This document shows, in pieces, positions 30,101 through 45,100 of a stretch of DNA of 64,000 bases. Position 1 is the first letter of the stretch. The number at the start of each line of letters is the position of its first letter. The notes below the pieces were generated by a model. It saw only the letters and a list, made by a program, of their open reading frames with translations. It searched no databases and was not told where the DNA came from. This DNA is from Leptasterias polaris. Taxonomy: Eukaryota; Echinodermata; Asteroidea; Forcipulatida; Asteriidae. Made by a program: the position numbers and the translations under genes. The stretch lies in contig JAZGTN010000007.1 of NCBI GenBank assembly GCA_037783415.1, positions 1,805,501 to 1,869,500 of the forward strand. Direction: 5' to 3'.

Positions 30101-33100
30101 AGATTACTAACAATCCTCAGAGTATGGCGACTATATGAAAATACAACTTATAACTTGACCTCAAACCCTTGACCTCACCCATTGACCTTACAAGATTACT
30201 AACAATCCTCAGAGTATGGCGACTATATGAAAATACAACTTATAACTTGACCTCAAACCCTTGACCTCACCCATTGACCTTACAAGATTACTTACCATCC
30301 TTAGTCTTCAAAGTATGATCGACATCAGGGCCAGTGAAGCTGCTGGAAGTTCCGCCCTTTGACCTCAGCCATTGAATGTTGCCGTCCGGTGAATCAGTCC
30401 ACACACACATATCAGACTCAAAGTTACAGTCTCCTGAAAATCAAATCAAATAAAAACAATAATGATGATGATATTGATCATTACAACATGAATTTCCGTA
30501 TAGTCAGAATCTACGAATGACACTCACCAGATTCACTCTGACTCTTATCAGCGCATTAGTAAAGTAATTGTAAAATAAAAGTTCACCTTGGAACCCACTT
30601 CCCCAAGGCCATTGATCCTGAGCCACAGGCCTAACAAATGGTGTCAAATAACAGAAATGCTGAAGAGCAGAGAGAAAGCCCTACTGATTCTTATTCGATT
30701 TCTTGACATATTTTTGGTCCATTTTATGATTCAAAGCTGCTTTCATAACACGCTTAACACAAAGATCCAATTCTAAAAAATCTTTATTAAAAAAACTTTC
30801 TTAACAACACAAACAAATCTATGTAGACACCAACCAAGTCCAATAATTATCACTACTTGGACAAGTCTACCCGATATGTAAATTTTTTGAACTTTGATGT
30901 ACCCAGTCAGTTTCCCTTGTGGTTTATTATTTGTTTTTTGAACTTTGTGACAGAAAACTGTACATTTAAAAAAAAAATAAAAAATGAGGGAAGTCCAAGG
31001 CAGATAATCAGAACTGAAATTTGAAATCAGATTTTTATAATCACAAGGTCGGATTTCCTACAAAATTTGGAAGTATCTTTTCTCTATATTTTACCTCCGA
31101 CCTGGCAGGTTTGAAGGGAGTTGTAAATGTCATCGATGGCGATATCCGATAAGTCACCTCCGATAGATGCTACAAATTTCATCTGATAGCTGGTGGTGAT
31201 GTCAATGTTTGCTTGACCCAGCATCCATGTGTCACCCTTATCACCTGATTCTGTAAACACAGGAGTCTCGCCATTCATCTAGACGAAAATACAAATTCAA
31301 AATCGACTGACAATCAACAATTTGAAAATAAATGCAGGTCTGATTCTTGCCCCCTGTTGCCCCTGGTCATTGTCTTGCCTCCTGTTGCCCCTGGTCACTG
31401 CCTTTCCCCCTGTTGCCCCTGGTCATTGCCTTGGTGCCCCTTGAAATTGTCCAATAGAAATTTACATTTTGTCATTAAGGTGCACTATATCAAGGAGAAA
31501 ATGCTGGCACAAACGCTTAAATGGCAAAAATAGCATCTGGTGATGGTGATTTACGCTTAAATGGCAAAAATAGCATCTGGTGATGGTGATTTAACCAGTG
31601 GGAATTCGGCTCTTGATCATGAATATGTATGAGATACAGTAACAGTTAACATAACAGAAGTAACTAGGGCATTGCTGAATGAATGTGTCACCTACCCCAA
31701 CAGAGAGGGTTCCCATTGTAGAGCCAAACATGTGATAATAGAATTTCCAGCAGGTGGCAGTAATAGGGGCTGGAGTAAAGCTGGGAGTTAGAATGATGGC
31801 CTTGTCCCCTTTCGACTGACCAGTGGCTTCCACATACATGTAGTGTCCTGTGGGGTGAAAAAGTTGATAAACATTTATGATCTTATTATTTATTATCGAC
31901 ATCATTATCTTTTCCTTTCGCAAAATATGGGAAAGTACTTAGTTTGCGGTGTTTATCGCATCCCCTAACAGTGATCCCTCTGCTGCTGCTTCCTAGTTTA
32001 AATCGTAAACTTTGGTGTGATCCCTGGCTATACGGCAGTTACAGGTTGAATAGCTTTTGCCTGCCACCCCAAACAAAGATATTGACAAAATAGGGAGATT
32101 GCCAACATTAGGGCTAGATACTGTAGCTCAGTTGGTAGAGTGCCGGCACGTTAATCTGGAGGTTGAAGGTTCAAGTTCTGCTCTAGTAATTTTGTCTTTG
32201 TTCAACCCAAAACCAGAGAATTAAAACAGAATGGCGAGCTTGCCACCATTGCTGTCATCTATGAGGCACAAAATAGTGTATCCTCAGCATGCTTTAGCGG
32301 AAAAACACTTGGCTGCCATCGCTGTGAATGCATTAAGTAAATACACACAGTACATGAAGCCTACAGTATGCGCGGAATAGGCACACTGTATTCCACAACT
32401 GCATCTCTTTGGAACTCCTTGCCTGGTGCAATTTCCCTCCATCCTGCAACCTAGACTATTTTAAGAGCAATATCAATTCCTACCCTCAGCTTCCCCGAGT
32501 TATTTTCATCTTAAATGGTTTTCTTCTTGTACCCTTACCAAGAGTGGCTTTTTGTCTTGTTTGGGGAGAACTTGCATACAAATTATTATTTTTGTTTTTT
32601 TGTTTTAAACGCTAAAGCTGCGGATCACACTTACAAATCATGCCATATTTTTCCGGCATGCTACTTTGATGCGCTAGTACTGTTTAATTTTGGCCAATAT
32701 AAGAATTTCTGATGGCTAGCTTAACACTGCTTTATAGCGAAAAGTGGATACCATCCATCTTCATTCAGAAATGGTCAGATGAGATCTACTCTACCAAAAT
32801 CAGTTCCCAATGTCTTATCCACTGAGGGTCCAGTATTATCAGTTGGTGTTGGGCCGCTGTTCACTTTCCAGTCAAAATCGTCTGAAGTGTCCTGAATATA
32901 GCCACATGAACTGCCCCCTTCAAAGCCACACACCGCGGAACCTTGAAGACAAACAAAACAAATGGTGTTAGTTAATAGTGGGGATTTACTGATTGACACA
33001 TAGGGGACCTGACTATTTTTGCCTCCTGGCCTCAGTTTGATTTGATTGAATCGGAAAATACAGATGGCAAAAATAACATAAGCCACTAGTGCGCAGAGCA

Positions 33101-36100
33101 CTCTTGCAAAGTGTCTGATGCAATCTGAGCCGGAAGCCAGAAATGCCATCAGTTCAAGTCTCAAGTCTTTCAGGTCAATTTCAAAGTCTTTCAGGTCAAG
33201 TCTCAAGTCTTCAGGTCAAGTCCAAAGTCTTTCAGGTCAAGTCTCAAGTCTTCAAGTCAAGTCCAAAGTCTTTCAGGTCAAGTCTCAAGTCTTCAGGTCA
33301 AGTCTAAATTCTTTCAAGTCAAGTCTCATGTCTTTTGATACAATGACCCGAATGGAAGTAAACTAATATGACTGCAGTTACGTAGTACCTCTACAGTTGC
33401 CATCGACAATTCTTAGATTATCCAGTGCTATGTCGCCTTGGTAACTGTGGCCCACCACACCCTCATACACGATCTGAAATAAAATAAAGAGTTTCCATGT
33501 CAACTGGGAACAAGTGCAGACAGAGAATCATGGTCGGCCATTGCTTGATGGCTGCGCATGCTCAATCTAAAGACTTAGGCCGTGTCCGAATTGGCGGCTA
33601 CAGCTACGGCTACGGCTAGATTTCCGTGTCATCGTGCATTGAAGTATAGGACGTCCTTAGCGACACCCTTAGCAACAGCCGTAGCCGTAGCTGTAGCCGC
33701 CAATTCGGATACGGCCTTATCGGCTCAGGGCCGTAAGGATGTTAGTGCAGTTTGTATGGATTTCATAAAATTGCTTTTGCATGTTCTGGAGCTCCTGGTA
33801 AATGGAACTTATTGATCCAAAAATCCGTTTAGAAAAAGAAAAAAAAAAAACTAAAGACTGGGACTTGAAGCCACACTCTGCTGATCAGAAACACCAGTAT
33901 TACCTGCTTACAGTGGAATTCTGTGCTAACTGAGTCCAGTAAAGTACATAACTATATGGGCTGTGAGTGCAGAATTCTGCAGTAAGCAGAGCCATGAAAC
34001 TGGGCCCTGGGGATGAGCTTAGTGCACTTGACCGCTCGGCCAAGACACACCAAGAAGAGTAAGAAGGAAGAAGGCACCCACCTGGAACGGGGAGGAGTAA
34101 GCTACTTCAAACTGTCCGTAGTACCACCTCGGATCCAGGGTGCCGTAATGCGTCCACAACGCCTTGCCTACAGTACCGTTCTGAATCTGAGCATACACAT
34201 TCAACCTCTCGATATCAGAACCAAACATGAAGTAGTAGAACGTGACGCAGGATTTGTGGTTCTTGTCGATCGTTGGGCTGATCAGACGGGCACGATCGTT
34301 GTACACCCTTGGATAGGAACTTTCAATGTAGACGTAGTAACCTTGGTCTGAAAATCGTAAAGAATTTTAAGAGCTGAGAACCAAAGATGTCCACACAATG
34401 TCAGATATTGAGAAATTTTGTGCACTTACAGACGTAAGTGGCAATTAACCATGGTCAAGTGGTTAGACTGCAGGACTTGCAATCACAGTGTTGTGGGTTT
34501 GAATCCGGCCAAACTAACTGCTGATTTCACAATGACTAGAATAAGTATTGTCGTCTAGTTACTGAATCACAATTTCTTGATTTGTGCAATTCATAATCAT
34601 AGATATATTAAACCAATATTTGTATGAGAGAGATTGGCTGTTGCCGCCAGCTTGATATTCATGTCTGCTTGTGAGTTCCCTTGCTCGGAAAACTATCGAT
34701 TTCAACAAACAAACAAACAAACTTCCACGCAAGGCATTACTTTTAACAAGTTGGACAATCCAATTTTGTTTCAAAGAAAGCATTTCTTAATTGTCGGCTG
34801 TGTTGATCAGAGTGTGCCAACGACAGTGACCTATGGGGCAGAAACATGGACAATGACAAAACAGATAGCACAAATGATTGTACAACAAAAAGACCAAGGG
34901 AAAGACAAATGCTTCACATCTCATTCAGAGACAGGGTCACATATTTGAAAAATATGAAAGAAAAGTGGAGTGATTTTGGGTTGAACAAAGAAAAATTTAC
35001 TAGAGCGGGATTTGAACCATCGACCTTTGGATTAACGTGCCGGCGCTCTACCAACTGAGCTATCTAGTCCTTGGAAAAGTGGAGTTACAGACATCATATC
35101 TAGAAAATAAAACAGGCTAAATTGACCTTTTACCTGTGCCAAGAGTGAAATCCACTGGTGGACCAGTGGAGTCTGAGGATGTGGTGCCTTTTTGTCTTGA
35201 CCAATCAAATTCGTCATCAGTCGCCTGGGAGTAGCCGCAGAAGTCCAGCTCAAAGTCGCAGTCCTGAGGCTTGGCAGCTGGAAGGAGAACCAACAAAAGC
35301 CATTATGTTTTTGGTTTGTTAAATCTTTAAAGCTTTGGTCATACTTTGATAATAACCCTGAAAAATGTGTGTAATTTTGATCAGAAAGCCTACTTGTTAT
35401 AAAGATGGTAATGATAGTAGCATCTTGAAAAATGTTTTTCATCTGAAATGCCATATCGATTAGTAATCAATAAAAGTACAGCACACACATCCTTTAAAAC
35501 ATTTTTGGACAATATACGCAACATCATGAAATTGGCCACAAAGGTAGAAACTTAACGTAGCACCGTGAATTCTTCAGACTTGTTGGTGAAAAACAAAAAA
35601 GCAAAGGGTAGTTAATGGCCCGACGTTTCCACCCTAGCAGAAGTCTTTCTCATTTAGACTTTGAGAAAGACTCAGCTCCGGCCGAAACGTCAGGCCATTA
35701 ACAACTTTTTAGCATAGGTCTTTTTGGTTAGTAAGCAGTTTGCAACAGCTAATTCTATTTTCTCAAAAAACAATAAAATATCAATTGTCTCACCCCCACA
35801 AGCGCCTGTTGTCCAGTGAAGATCATCGACGGCAACATCGCTGGTGTAGTTGTTTCCCACCACAGCTGTGATTACTAATTGGTAATTAGCGGAGGGACTG
35901 GCCAAGTCTACTTGTAGTTGGTGCCAGGCATTTCCCTGGTTTCCATTCACCGTCTTCTTGACTGTTTTGATCTGAGTCTTAACATCCATTTGAGAAACTG
36001 TCATTTTATCAACACCTAGACAGAGAAGAGAAAAAGAGAAAATGTGTGTCAATAAATTTGTTCTTTCGAATTTTAAAGGTAGGGTCATGCTTTGGTAATG

Positions 36101-39100
36101 TCCCCCCAAAAAATTTAATTTCTTTCCGAAAGCTTACTTATTATAAACATATCAAATAATAAACCACAAGGGAAACTGACTGGGTAAATTTTAAATGATT
36201 TTTAGTTGAACAAAGAAAAATTGACTAGAGCGGGATTTGAACCAATGACCTCCGGATTAACGTTCCGGCACTCTACCAACTGAGCTATCTAGCCCTATGT
36301 TGGCGGTCTCCCTTTTTTGTCAATATCTTTGTTCGGGGGGTGCCAGTTAGAAGCCATTTAACTGTTAACTGCCGTGTAGCCAGGAATCACACCCAAGTCT
36401 GCAATACAACCTGGGAAGCGGCAGCCAGGGGATCACCATAAGGGGATGCAACTTTTTTATTTCAGATATCAAATAAACCACGAGGGAAACTGACTGGGTA
36501 TATAGCGCATGTATTTATCATAAACATGGTAATGGTGTAAGCATCCTGCAAAATTATTTTGTCTGAAATGCCCCCGTTTATACGAAATCAAGCTTTTGTA
36601 TAGCAACCTCCAGATGAGCAAACCCTGGTACCCTTGTGTCAGCCACATCCATTCAAAATAGACCCTTCCCATGAAATATGCTAATTACATTCACACATGT
36701 GTACGGACACTATTGGTTGGCAAACGCCATAGAGATGGGCACATAAGCAGACGCACAAACGCGTCTGCGTCACACCACCATCATCCCCATACAAAAAGGC
36801 CCGATGTTCCATATTTTGCCAACCAAAGTGTTAGTGCGCACGCGTGACGTGCAATTTACATATTCCCTGGGAAGGGTCTATTGTGTGAGGGTGTTCGCCG
36901 TCCCTTACGCAGCTTGCCCTGAACCAAAGACATAGCAACATAGTCTGAGGAATTCAAATTTAAGCAGTAAGTTGCGACTAAAGTCATTGTGCCAGATTAT
37001 TTTTAAATCTAGCTCGCAAATTGCTATGGTCTCAACGTTTCAACGACCCTGTTCTAGTCATCGTCAGGAGATCATACAGTGATCTTACCTAAGCCATACA
37101 TATGGTACCAGAGAGTGAGACAGTCCGCTGCTGATGGGGCAAAGTGCTGACTCATCAACCAGGCTTCACTTCCCTTGGTTGGACCAGACGTCTCCATGAA
37201 AACATAATAACCTGTGACAAAATTGAGAGTGAATAAGTTTAGGACAGACAAACAAAAAGAGTGCAAAACCATTGTATCAACAGAACAAATAATGATAAAA
37301 ACACACAGAAGTCTTTTATAGCTTATGAATCTACCAATAAGGTACATGTACTGAAGGCACTGGAACCAGTGGCATTGCTAGGATGTTTTCAATGGGGGGT
37401 AGGGGCATTGCTTTCCAGTGTGGGGGGAGGGGGGTGTAGGTGACATGGTATTGGGTTTTTTTAGGCATTACCGGTACATGTATCTGGATTTGTTTGTGGT
37501 GGGGGGGTCCACTAAAAGGAAAGCAGAAACAAGCAGGTGAGAGATTTTTTAAAGGAATTATTATGTGAAGCATTAAAGTGCCTGCTAGGGAAGTGTGGTG
37601 GCGCAGTGTGCTGCCAAACCATACCAGAGACACCAGAGTAAGTCTCTTTTCTTTCCTGATGGAGTGTTCTGTGTTCTTTTACACGCATTAAATAAAATAC
37701 AGACGATTTTTACCGCTGCTCGTTCCGTAGGTGTGGTCAAATGATGGTCCCGTCTCGTAACTGTAAGTCGAGCCGCTAGCTCTTTCAAAATCTAGTTGGT
37801 CATCAGTCGGCTCGTTGTACCAGTCACACAAATCTTCTTCAAAGTCGCAGAAACCTAAATTAAAACAACCCAAAGAGAGCGACTTAAAGAGCTTGTTTAT
37901 ATAACAGGAAGTGGAATGTTTTGGGGAATGCAGGAGGCACCAGACAAGGTTTCTTTTACTTGAACTAACACAATTTGCCATTTTATGGAGTCAAAAATGT
38001 TGTTCTTCAAAATGGCGGATCGTCTTAGTTCATGAAATATAAGGAAAACAACGCAATTTCGAAGTATATTCGTGTAGATCATTATATTCTATTTTCAAAA
38101 CATCTTTTCCAAATATCATATCATAACAAATGCTTCTTTATAGCCTAAAGCGCTAAATCCGAAAGGCAACGTGTCCCTTCAATAGCGCCCCCAGACACAA
38201 AGAAGGGAATTTGATTACCTGGTGGTAGACAGGCGCCACCTTTGCGGTCAATCTCGTCAATAGCGATATCACCATTACCGCTTGGATCACCGACAGTTCC
38301 AACAAACGCAGGCTGAAAAAAAAAACCATAAATGCACCGCATCAAAGAGAGTAAAACACGCTCAGCTGATGCAAAACTACGCAAAAGCTTGCACCGAATC
38401 ACCTGACGTAGCAACTGTCTCCTTTAGGCTGAGGAATTCAAATTTAAGCGTTACTTGTACTAAGAAAGTCATTGTACCAATCAAACATCATTCAAATCTA
38501 ACTCGCAAATGGCTTATTGTCAATGTACAGATACTCAAAACACAACACACAATGCCTGAACAAAGAATATGAAATCATTGAAATAAACTCATGTCACCAT
38601 GGTCAAGTGCTTAGACTGCAGGACTTGCAATTACAAGGTTGCGGGTTCGAATCCAGCCAAGCTAACCACTGACAATGACTAGTATAAGTACTGTAGTATA
38701 ACTACTGAATCACAAATTGTTGATTTGTGCAATTGATAATAATAGACGTTAAACCAATGTTTGTATGAGAGCGCTTGGCTGTTGCCAGCTTGGTGTTTAT
38801 ATCCCCTTGTTGGAGCTTTGCTGGGTTCCCTTGTTGGGAAGATTATCTAAATGAACAAAGAAACAAACACAACGGGAAAGCTCCATGAAAGAATTTCTGA
38901 GTTTGGCCACAAAAACTCAGAAAGTTTACATCCTTTTCACCCGTGTTTACATTGAATTACTTTGGTCATTAAACTTAATGGATGAGCAGTTGCCTGGGGC
39001 AGTCAGCAACCCACTGGTTTGTGCATGATCCAATTAAGTCCACTTTCTGGAAAAGGAATTACATGGAGATAACAGGTGTGAGCTGTCAGATGAAAATGAT

Positions 39101-42100
39101 GTTTCATTTGAGCCTCTTTCTTTAATGGAGCTTTCCCAGAATGCAAAGAAACAAACAAACAAACACCCCAACAAACAAACAAACAAACTCACAAAGAATG
39201 GTGAATTGTCTAGCAGAGTCACCGTGCCTCGATGCCAGATATCATCCTGCTCCCCTGCTCTCTCCCACATCTTAGCCCCAAGGGAAGTTGTATACTGGTG
39301 CACGGCTAACGAGCCTACACCGGTCCCATGCATGTGGTACCAGAAGTGGAGACACTCGCCCTCCGGTGTGGCTGGGTAGTGGGGGTTGTACAAGATGGCC
39401 GTGTCGCCTTGTTTCCGTGGTGACGACTCACTAAGGTACGCAAAATGACCTGCAGAGTGGTAAATATGCAAGTGAAAATGGAGTAAAAATCAACATTTTT
39501 ATGCATACAAAGTGACATTCTTTAAACACAAGACATGCAACTTTGTAATTAGCATTATTTTTGAATGCGTCGGAGGTGTGTAAACAGTCTTGCTACCATG
39601 GGCGGTGCGCCATATCAATACCTCTCTTTACTAACCACTGGAAGGGAGGAACTGACAAACAACGCTAATTGGCTTACCAAAATGGCTGCTCTGCGTGCAC
39701 TCTTGTTTAAAACTTTCGAGTGCTTGTAGGGCGCTTAGTACACGCGTGTAAATATGCAAGTTTTTTTATGCAGTGCACTTCAAATGAATCATGTTTTAAC
39801 ATGGTTACCCTAAACTGAATACAATTAGACATGACACAAGATCAAAAAAGAATGATGATATTTTTGTTTGCCTTTTTTATAGCATGCTCTTTGAACGTCT
39901 TACACACAGTATGGATCAACCACCGGACTCATTAAAATGTCCAATATACTTAGATATTTCAAAGTCACACTTCCAGGGGTTATAATCGAGCAGCGAGATC
40001 GTACATTACTGGGAACAAGGTTGCTGATGCAGTTATTACACCAAGTAAGTACTTGTACCTGTTGAAGTTCCAAATGTTTTATCAATCAGGGGGTTGGTGG
40101 ATCCTCCAGGTATCTCATCTCCGCGTTTCCATTCCCAGTCAAAATCATCGTTTGCCAAATCTTGCACCCAGTCGCACAAATCCATCTCAAAATCACACCA
40201 GACTGTCAGATACAAGAAAAGAGCGTTCATGAGACATTCAAAGATCCAGTTTGATACAATGGCTATGTGTTTGAGAAGTGTACTTGGTTTGCGGTAACAC
40301 CATGTGTATATTTAATAATAGTGGCTTCTTATATAGAGCTCATATCTGTCACTCAGTGACACTCAAGACGCTTCAACAGTCAGTATTTTCCTGCAAGGTA
40401 TGTGGAGCTATGAAGTATGAGACCTATTCATTTAACATAGCACCATGTAATGGTTTTACATTAGGTGCTGTGGCGCAATATGCAGCCAATCAAACCAGGA
40501 ACACCGGGGCGAATCCCTTCTCTTTTCGATAAGTGCACTGGGTAGATTTTGTTCCTTTGAGAACTTGTCTTGCTATATATTCTACTGCCACGGAGTAGAT
40601 TTTTCTGAATTTGCAGACTTCTCAGCTACCTGGGTGGAAGGTATAGGAAATCGGCCGGGACTACTACTTTCGCTTAGTGGCTCGAGGGGACTTCTCATTA
40701 TTAACTTCACTGCCGTGGAGTGAGTTCTTAATTGGTCTTAACAGTACGACTAGCTTGCTCTAGTCCTCGTCAGGAGACTGTGTTTGAGAAGCTTCCCCTA
40801 GTCTGAGCACCGGGTCTCCCCATGTCGTTCGAGTTGAGAAAAATGTTTAATGTTTGGACGAGGATGCTTATTTTTTAGAAACCCAATTGCAAATCCTGGC
40901 CGAATTTGTGCAATTTGGAGCCAGTAACTACTGGAACCTTCCCGCATTTGTGTAATTCCTGGAGTAACTCCCTCACTTAAAGGTTCAAGGAAAAAAAAAC
41001 TTCCCCTTACAAGCATGAATTACCAGGCATGCAACACCAATCCTTGGAGAAATGTTCATCTGAAACTGTTTTATAGATGATCGAATGGATCCTATTACAA
41101 AACAATTTAATTTTGAAAAAGGAGGGTAAAAACAAATCATAGAGTCTTACTTGGCGGTGGGCAAGGTCCTTCGTTGAATGTGATGTCATCAATTGCCATG
41201 TCGCTCGACCAATAAGAGCCAACAATACCTTCAAACGTGATCTGCAAAAAACAAGAAAAGACCTTGAATGATTCTGAGTATGGCTCCTTGTATCCCATGC
41301 TTGAACTGTGAACCAACAGATAAAAGGAGCCAACCTGTTTCAATTAGAGCCTAGATTTTGTCAGACATAGACCTTTCCATTGTTGATAGCAAAATATTCA
41401 ATCGTGTTAAAAAATGTTGTGACCAAATTCAACATTTTCTGTAAAGATTCATGAACTGAAATACCGTCCATTATTGTTTAATTTGTTTCCAACAAATCCA
41501 ACACTATATTTGAATATTTTGTGTAACATTGCTACAAACTATGGCTATCTGTTTTGGATTTGCAGTTATGGCTTTCCATAGTTTTCCAATCTCGGTTGGC
41601 AAAAACTCAGGCTGTGATGTTGCAACAGAAAGGTCTTTAGGTCGTTTTCAAAACCACGGCTTTGACTTGGGCCTGGGCTTGGGCTCAGTCAGTTATTTAG
41701 AAAAAAATGTGCTGTCCTTATGGAACTTCAAACAGGCAGCCAGAGCCGGAGCCCAAGCCCAAGCGGTGGTTTCAAAAACGGCCACAGATAAAAGTGGTAA
41801 CACATCATTGAGATGCTACCAACCCTATCAGGAAATATTTTATGACGCTTAGCTAGTTATAAGTTCACATACATTCCCAAGAGCTATGGATTCATCCAAT
41901 TAGTCTGCTGCCACCATGTGTCCGCTAAGGTCTATCTTTGCACCCCCAAGTTGACAACAGCGCCCTCGCACAAACCTACCGTAAACTTATTCTTGTTCTT
42001 GATGGTCCTCTCAAACATGAGCCATTCTCCGGACTGGTCACCAGAGCGTGACCAGAGCTTGAGGGACGACAGAGTCGTCTGGTCGTTCAGGTAAACATTC

Positions 42101-45100
42101 ATCGTCCCCATAGACTGACCGGCCATGTGGTACCACCACGTCAGGCAGTTGCCGTTCAGGGACGTTGGGTTGATTGCTCTAGATGTGATGCGAGCGTCGT
42201 CGTTGTTGTAATGGTTGAAAGCGTCAATGAAAATGTAGTAACCTGTGGTAACAAAGGATGGAAAAATACAGTTCAAGTAAATTTGGGTTGGGAAAATTGT
42301 TTCATTAAGCAATATTGCTAACAAACCGGTCACCAATGTAATGGCTGAAAACATCAATGAAAATGTAGCTACCTGTTGTAACCAAGGACTCAAAGTTTAA
42401 TGAAGTTTTGGGGAGAGAAAGTTTTTAAAGTTAATGGTCAGAAAAACACAAGTAAACTGTTGTGATCAAGGATGTAAAGCCGTGTCCAAATTGGCAGGTA
42501 CGGCTATGGCTAGATTGCCACGTCATCATGCATTGATGCATAGAACGTCCTCAGCAACACCCTTAGCAACAGTCGTAGCCGTAGCTGTAGCCGCTGATTC
42601 GAATATACGGCCTAAATTCTAGGTTAATTTGGGGTGGGATCAGTTTAATAATGAGTAGTTGAAAAGAACGAAAGCATACAGCAAAGGACAACGACTTCAA
42701 ATAAATACAATCCATTTTTAACCACTGACCTGATCCTGTCGTGTGATCGCCGTCTGGACCAGTGTCATACCAACCAGTCGGTCCAGATTGCCTCGTCCAA
42801 TCAAAGGTGTCGGTGGTGTCCTGCACCCATCGGCACAACGATTTCTCAAAATCGCAAGACACGTTACGAGCGAGGTTGTCTGGATTAGCGATGTCAGGTT
42901 GGACTAAAAGGGGTGAAGAAAGAAGAAAAGTAAAGTGAAAATTACTTCACAGGGGTAAGTTCTGTGGACAAAGCTGGGAAAAAAAATGTCTGTCCTTGCT
43001 GGAACATAACAAACCTTGCAAACACAAAAAACCCTTCAAGACAGCGAGCACCCAAACACGATTCTGAATGGTACCAGGGTTTACCCATCTTGAGGTTGCC
43101 TGAACCATCATTTGTAGCAAGACTGTCGTTTGTCCAGTGAATCCAATTCAAGTTTTCACTTGTGACCAATCAAGTCATTGTACCAAAATATATTCAAAAT
43201 GTAACTCGTAAACAGCTGATCGCCTCCATAACACCAGGCCCATAACACCAGGCCCATAACACCAGGCCCATAACACCAGGCCCATAACACCAGGCCCATA
43301 ACACCAGGCCCATAACACCAGGCCCATAACACCAGGCCCATAACACCAGGCCCATAACACCAGGCCCATAACACCAGGCCCATTTTCATTGAGCTACTTG
43401 AGCAGAAAATATTGCTGAAAAAATTTCCGCTTAGCAAAAATGAGCAGGAAACCAGTCAAACATGGTACATGTGACATGGTATTTTGGCTGATACCCACAT
43501 TCTGGTAAGTATAACTTGTTTTGTGCTGAGCTACAACACACGGGACCTACAGCTTGATGTTCCATCCAAAGGACGAAGCAATAACGGTCACGTGTCAAAA
43601 CCAGGACTCGAACCCACACTCTGCTGACCAGAAACACCAGAGCTTGAGTCCAGTGCGCTTGGCCGCTCGGCCACGGCACGCCGCATATATGGAGAAAGGG
43701 GGCTGGGGTGGTGAACTTTGTAACTTACATTTACAGTAAGAAGCATGTGAGAAGCTAATGTCATCAATAGCTATGTCTCCTTCCCAACTTGGGCCAACCA
43801 CTCCCTCAAATACAAGCTAAAACAAACAACAAATTTAGTTTGTTAGTCAATATTTAGATGTGCTAAAGCATGGCAAGTGATAAAACAGTGACGTCATCAG
43901 GGTATATTGTTTCTTACTTTTCTGTTTTGTTTGGTTTAGGTTTTTTTGTGGGAAATAAATTGAAACAAAATTTATTGGATAGTCACCTGGAAGGGAAAGT
44001 TGACGTACACGCCAACCTGACCCATCTTCCAATCTGTGGAGTTAGCACTCTGTTCCTTGGTCAGGTACCACAGTGTTTCCTCAAGCATGGCATTGGCTCC
44101 CGACCCTCTGGCGAACACAATCATCTCCCCGATGTCGGAGCCGTACATGTGATACCAGAAGGTCATGCAGGAGCCGGTTGTTGCTGAGGCTGGGAAGATC
44201 TCACTCTCCATGAAGGCGTAGTCGCCGGCAGCGCGAGGGTAGCTTGTCTCGATGTACATGAAGTAACCTTGAAAGAGACAACAGCAAGTTAGTATTGCGG
44301 ATTCTGTGACAGGTTTTTGATCTTCCGAAGCGGGAATGTTAATAGTTGGGAGGATTCTTAAGTTGGGACAGAAGAGGTAAACTGATAATCTCACAAGTTG
44401 CTTTGGTCAAGTGCAAAGGTCAAACCACAGGTGTTGGGCCGCCCCAACTGTAACACTCAAGTTGGGACTGGTCCCAAATAGTACCACCTATAGTTGGAGG
44501 ATTCTACAAAAGAGATAAATTGATAATCTCACAAGTTACCTTGGTCAGGTGCACAAGTCAACCCACAGGTGTTTGGCCGTCATAATTGTAACACTCTAGT
44601 TGGTCCCAACTATAGTTGGGAGGACTCTACAGTTGGGGACGGAACAGGTAAAATGATAATCTCACAACTTGCCTTGTTCAGGTGCACAGATCGATCCACA
44701 GGTGTTGGGTCCGACCCAACTGTAACACGCCAGTTGGGACTGGTCCCAACTATAGTTGGGAGGACTCTACAGTTGGGACGGAACAGTTAAACTGATAATC
44801 TCACAACTTACCTTGTTCAGGTGCACAGGTTGACCCACAGGTGTGATCTTCACTTGGTCCGGTAAAGGAGCTAGAGGTGTCTTCTGCAAGTCGCACCCAA
44901 TCAAAGATGTCATCGTTCCCGTTGGTCCATGCACAGATGCCTTCTTCAAAGTCACAGCTGCCTTTCTCTGGGCAGACACCTGCCTTGTAGCTGACATGAT
45001 CGATGGCAATGTCACTCTGGTATTCACTGCCGACAGTAGCCTCAAAAACAACCTGGAGATTTTACAGATGTTAATTTGCATTTGTAATTAATGTTTATGC

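Noticed and set aside
34013..34351. 112-codon plus-strand open frame
   Set aside because: Antisense of MAM12 exon B+C.
43079..43170. Possible extra MAM exon A fragment ([10 protein letters not shown]...) before a GTAAAC site
   Set aside because: No CDFE half, no polypyrimidine acceptor, and MAM8 D joins MAM9 A in frame without it.
43206..43387. Regular short repeats that could suggest a CRISPR array
   Set aside because: Contiguous 14-bp units without spacers in an intron of an animal gene.
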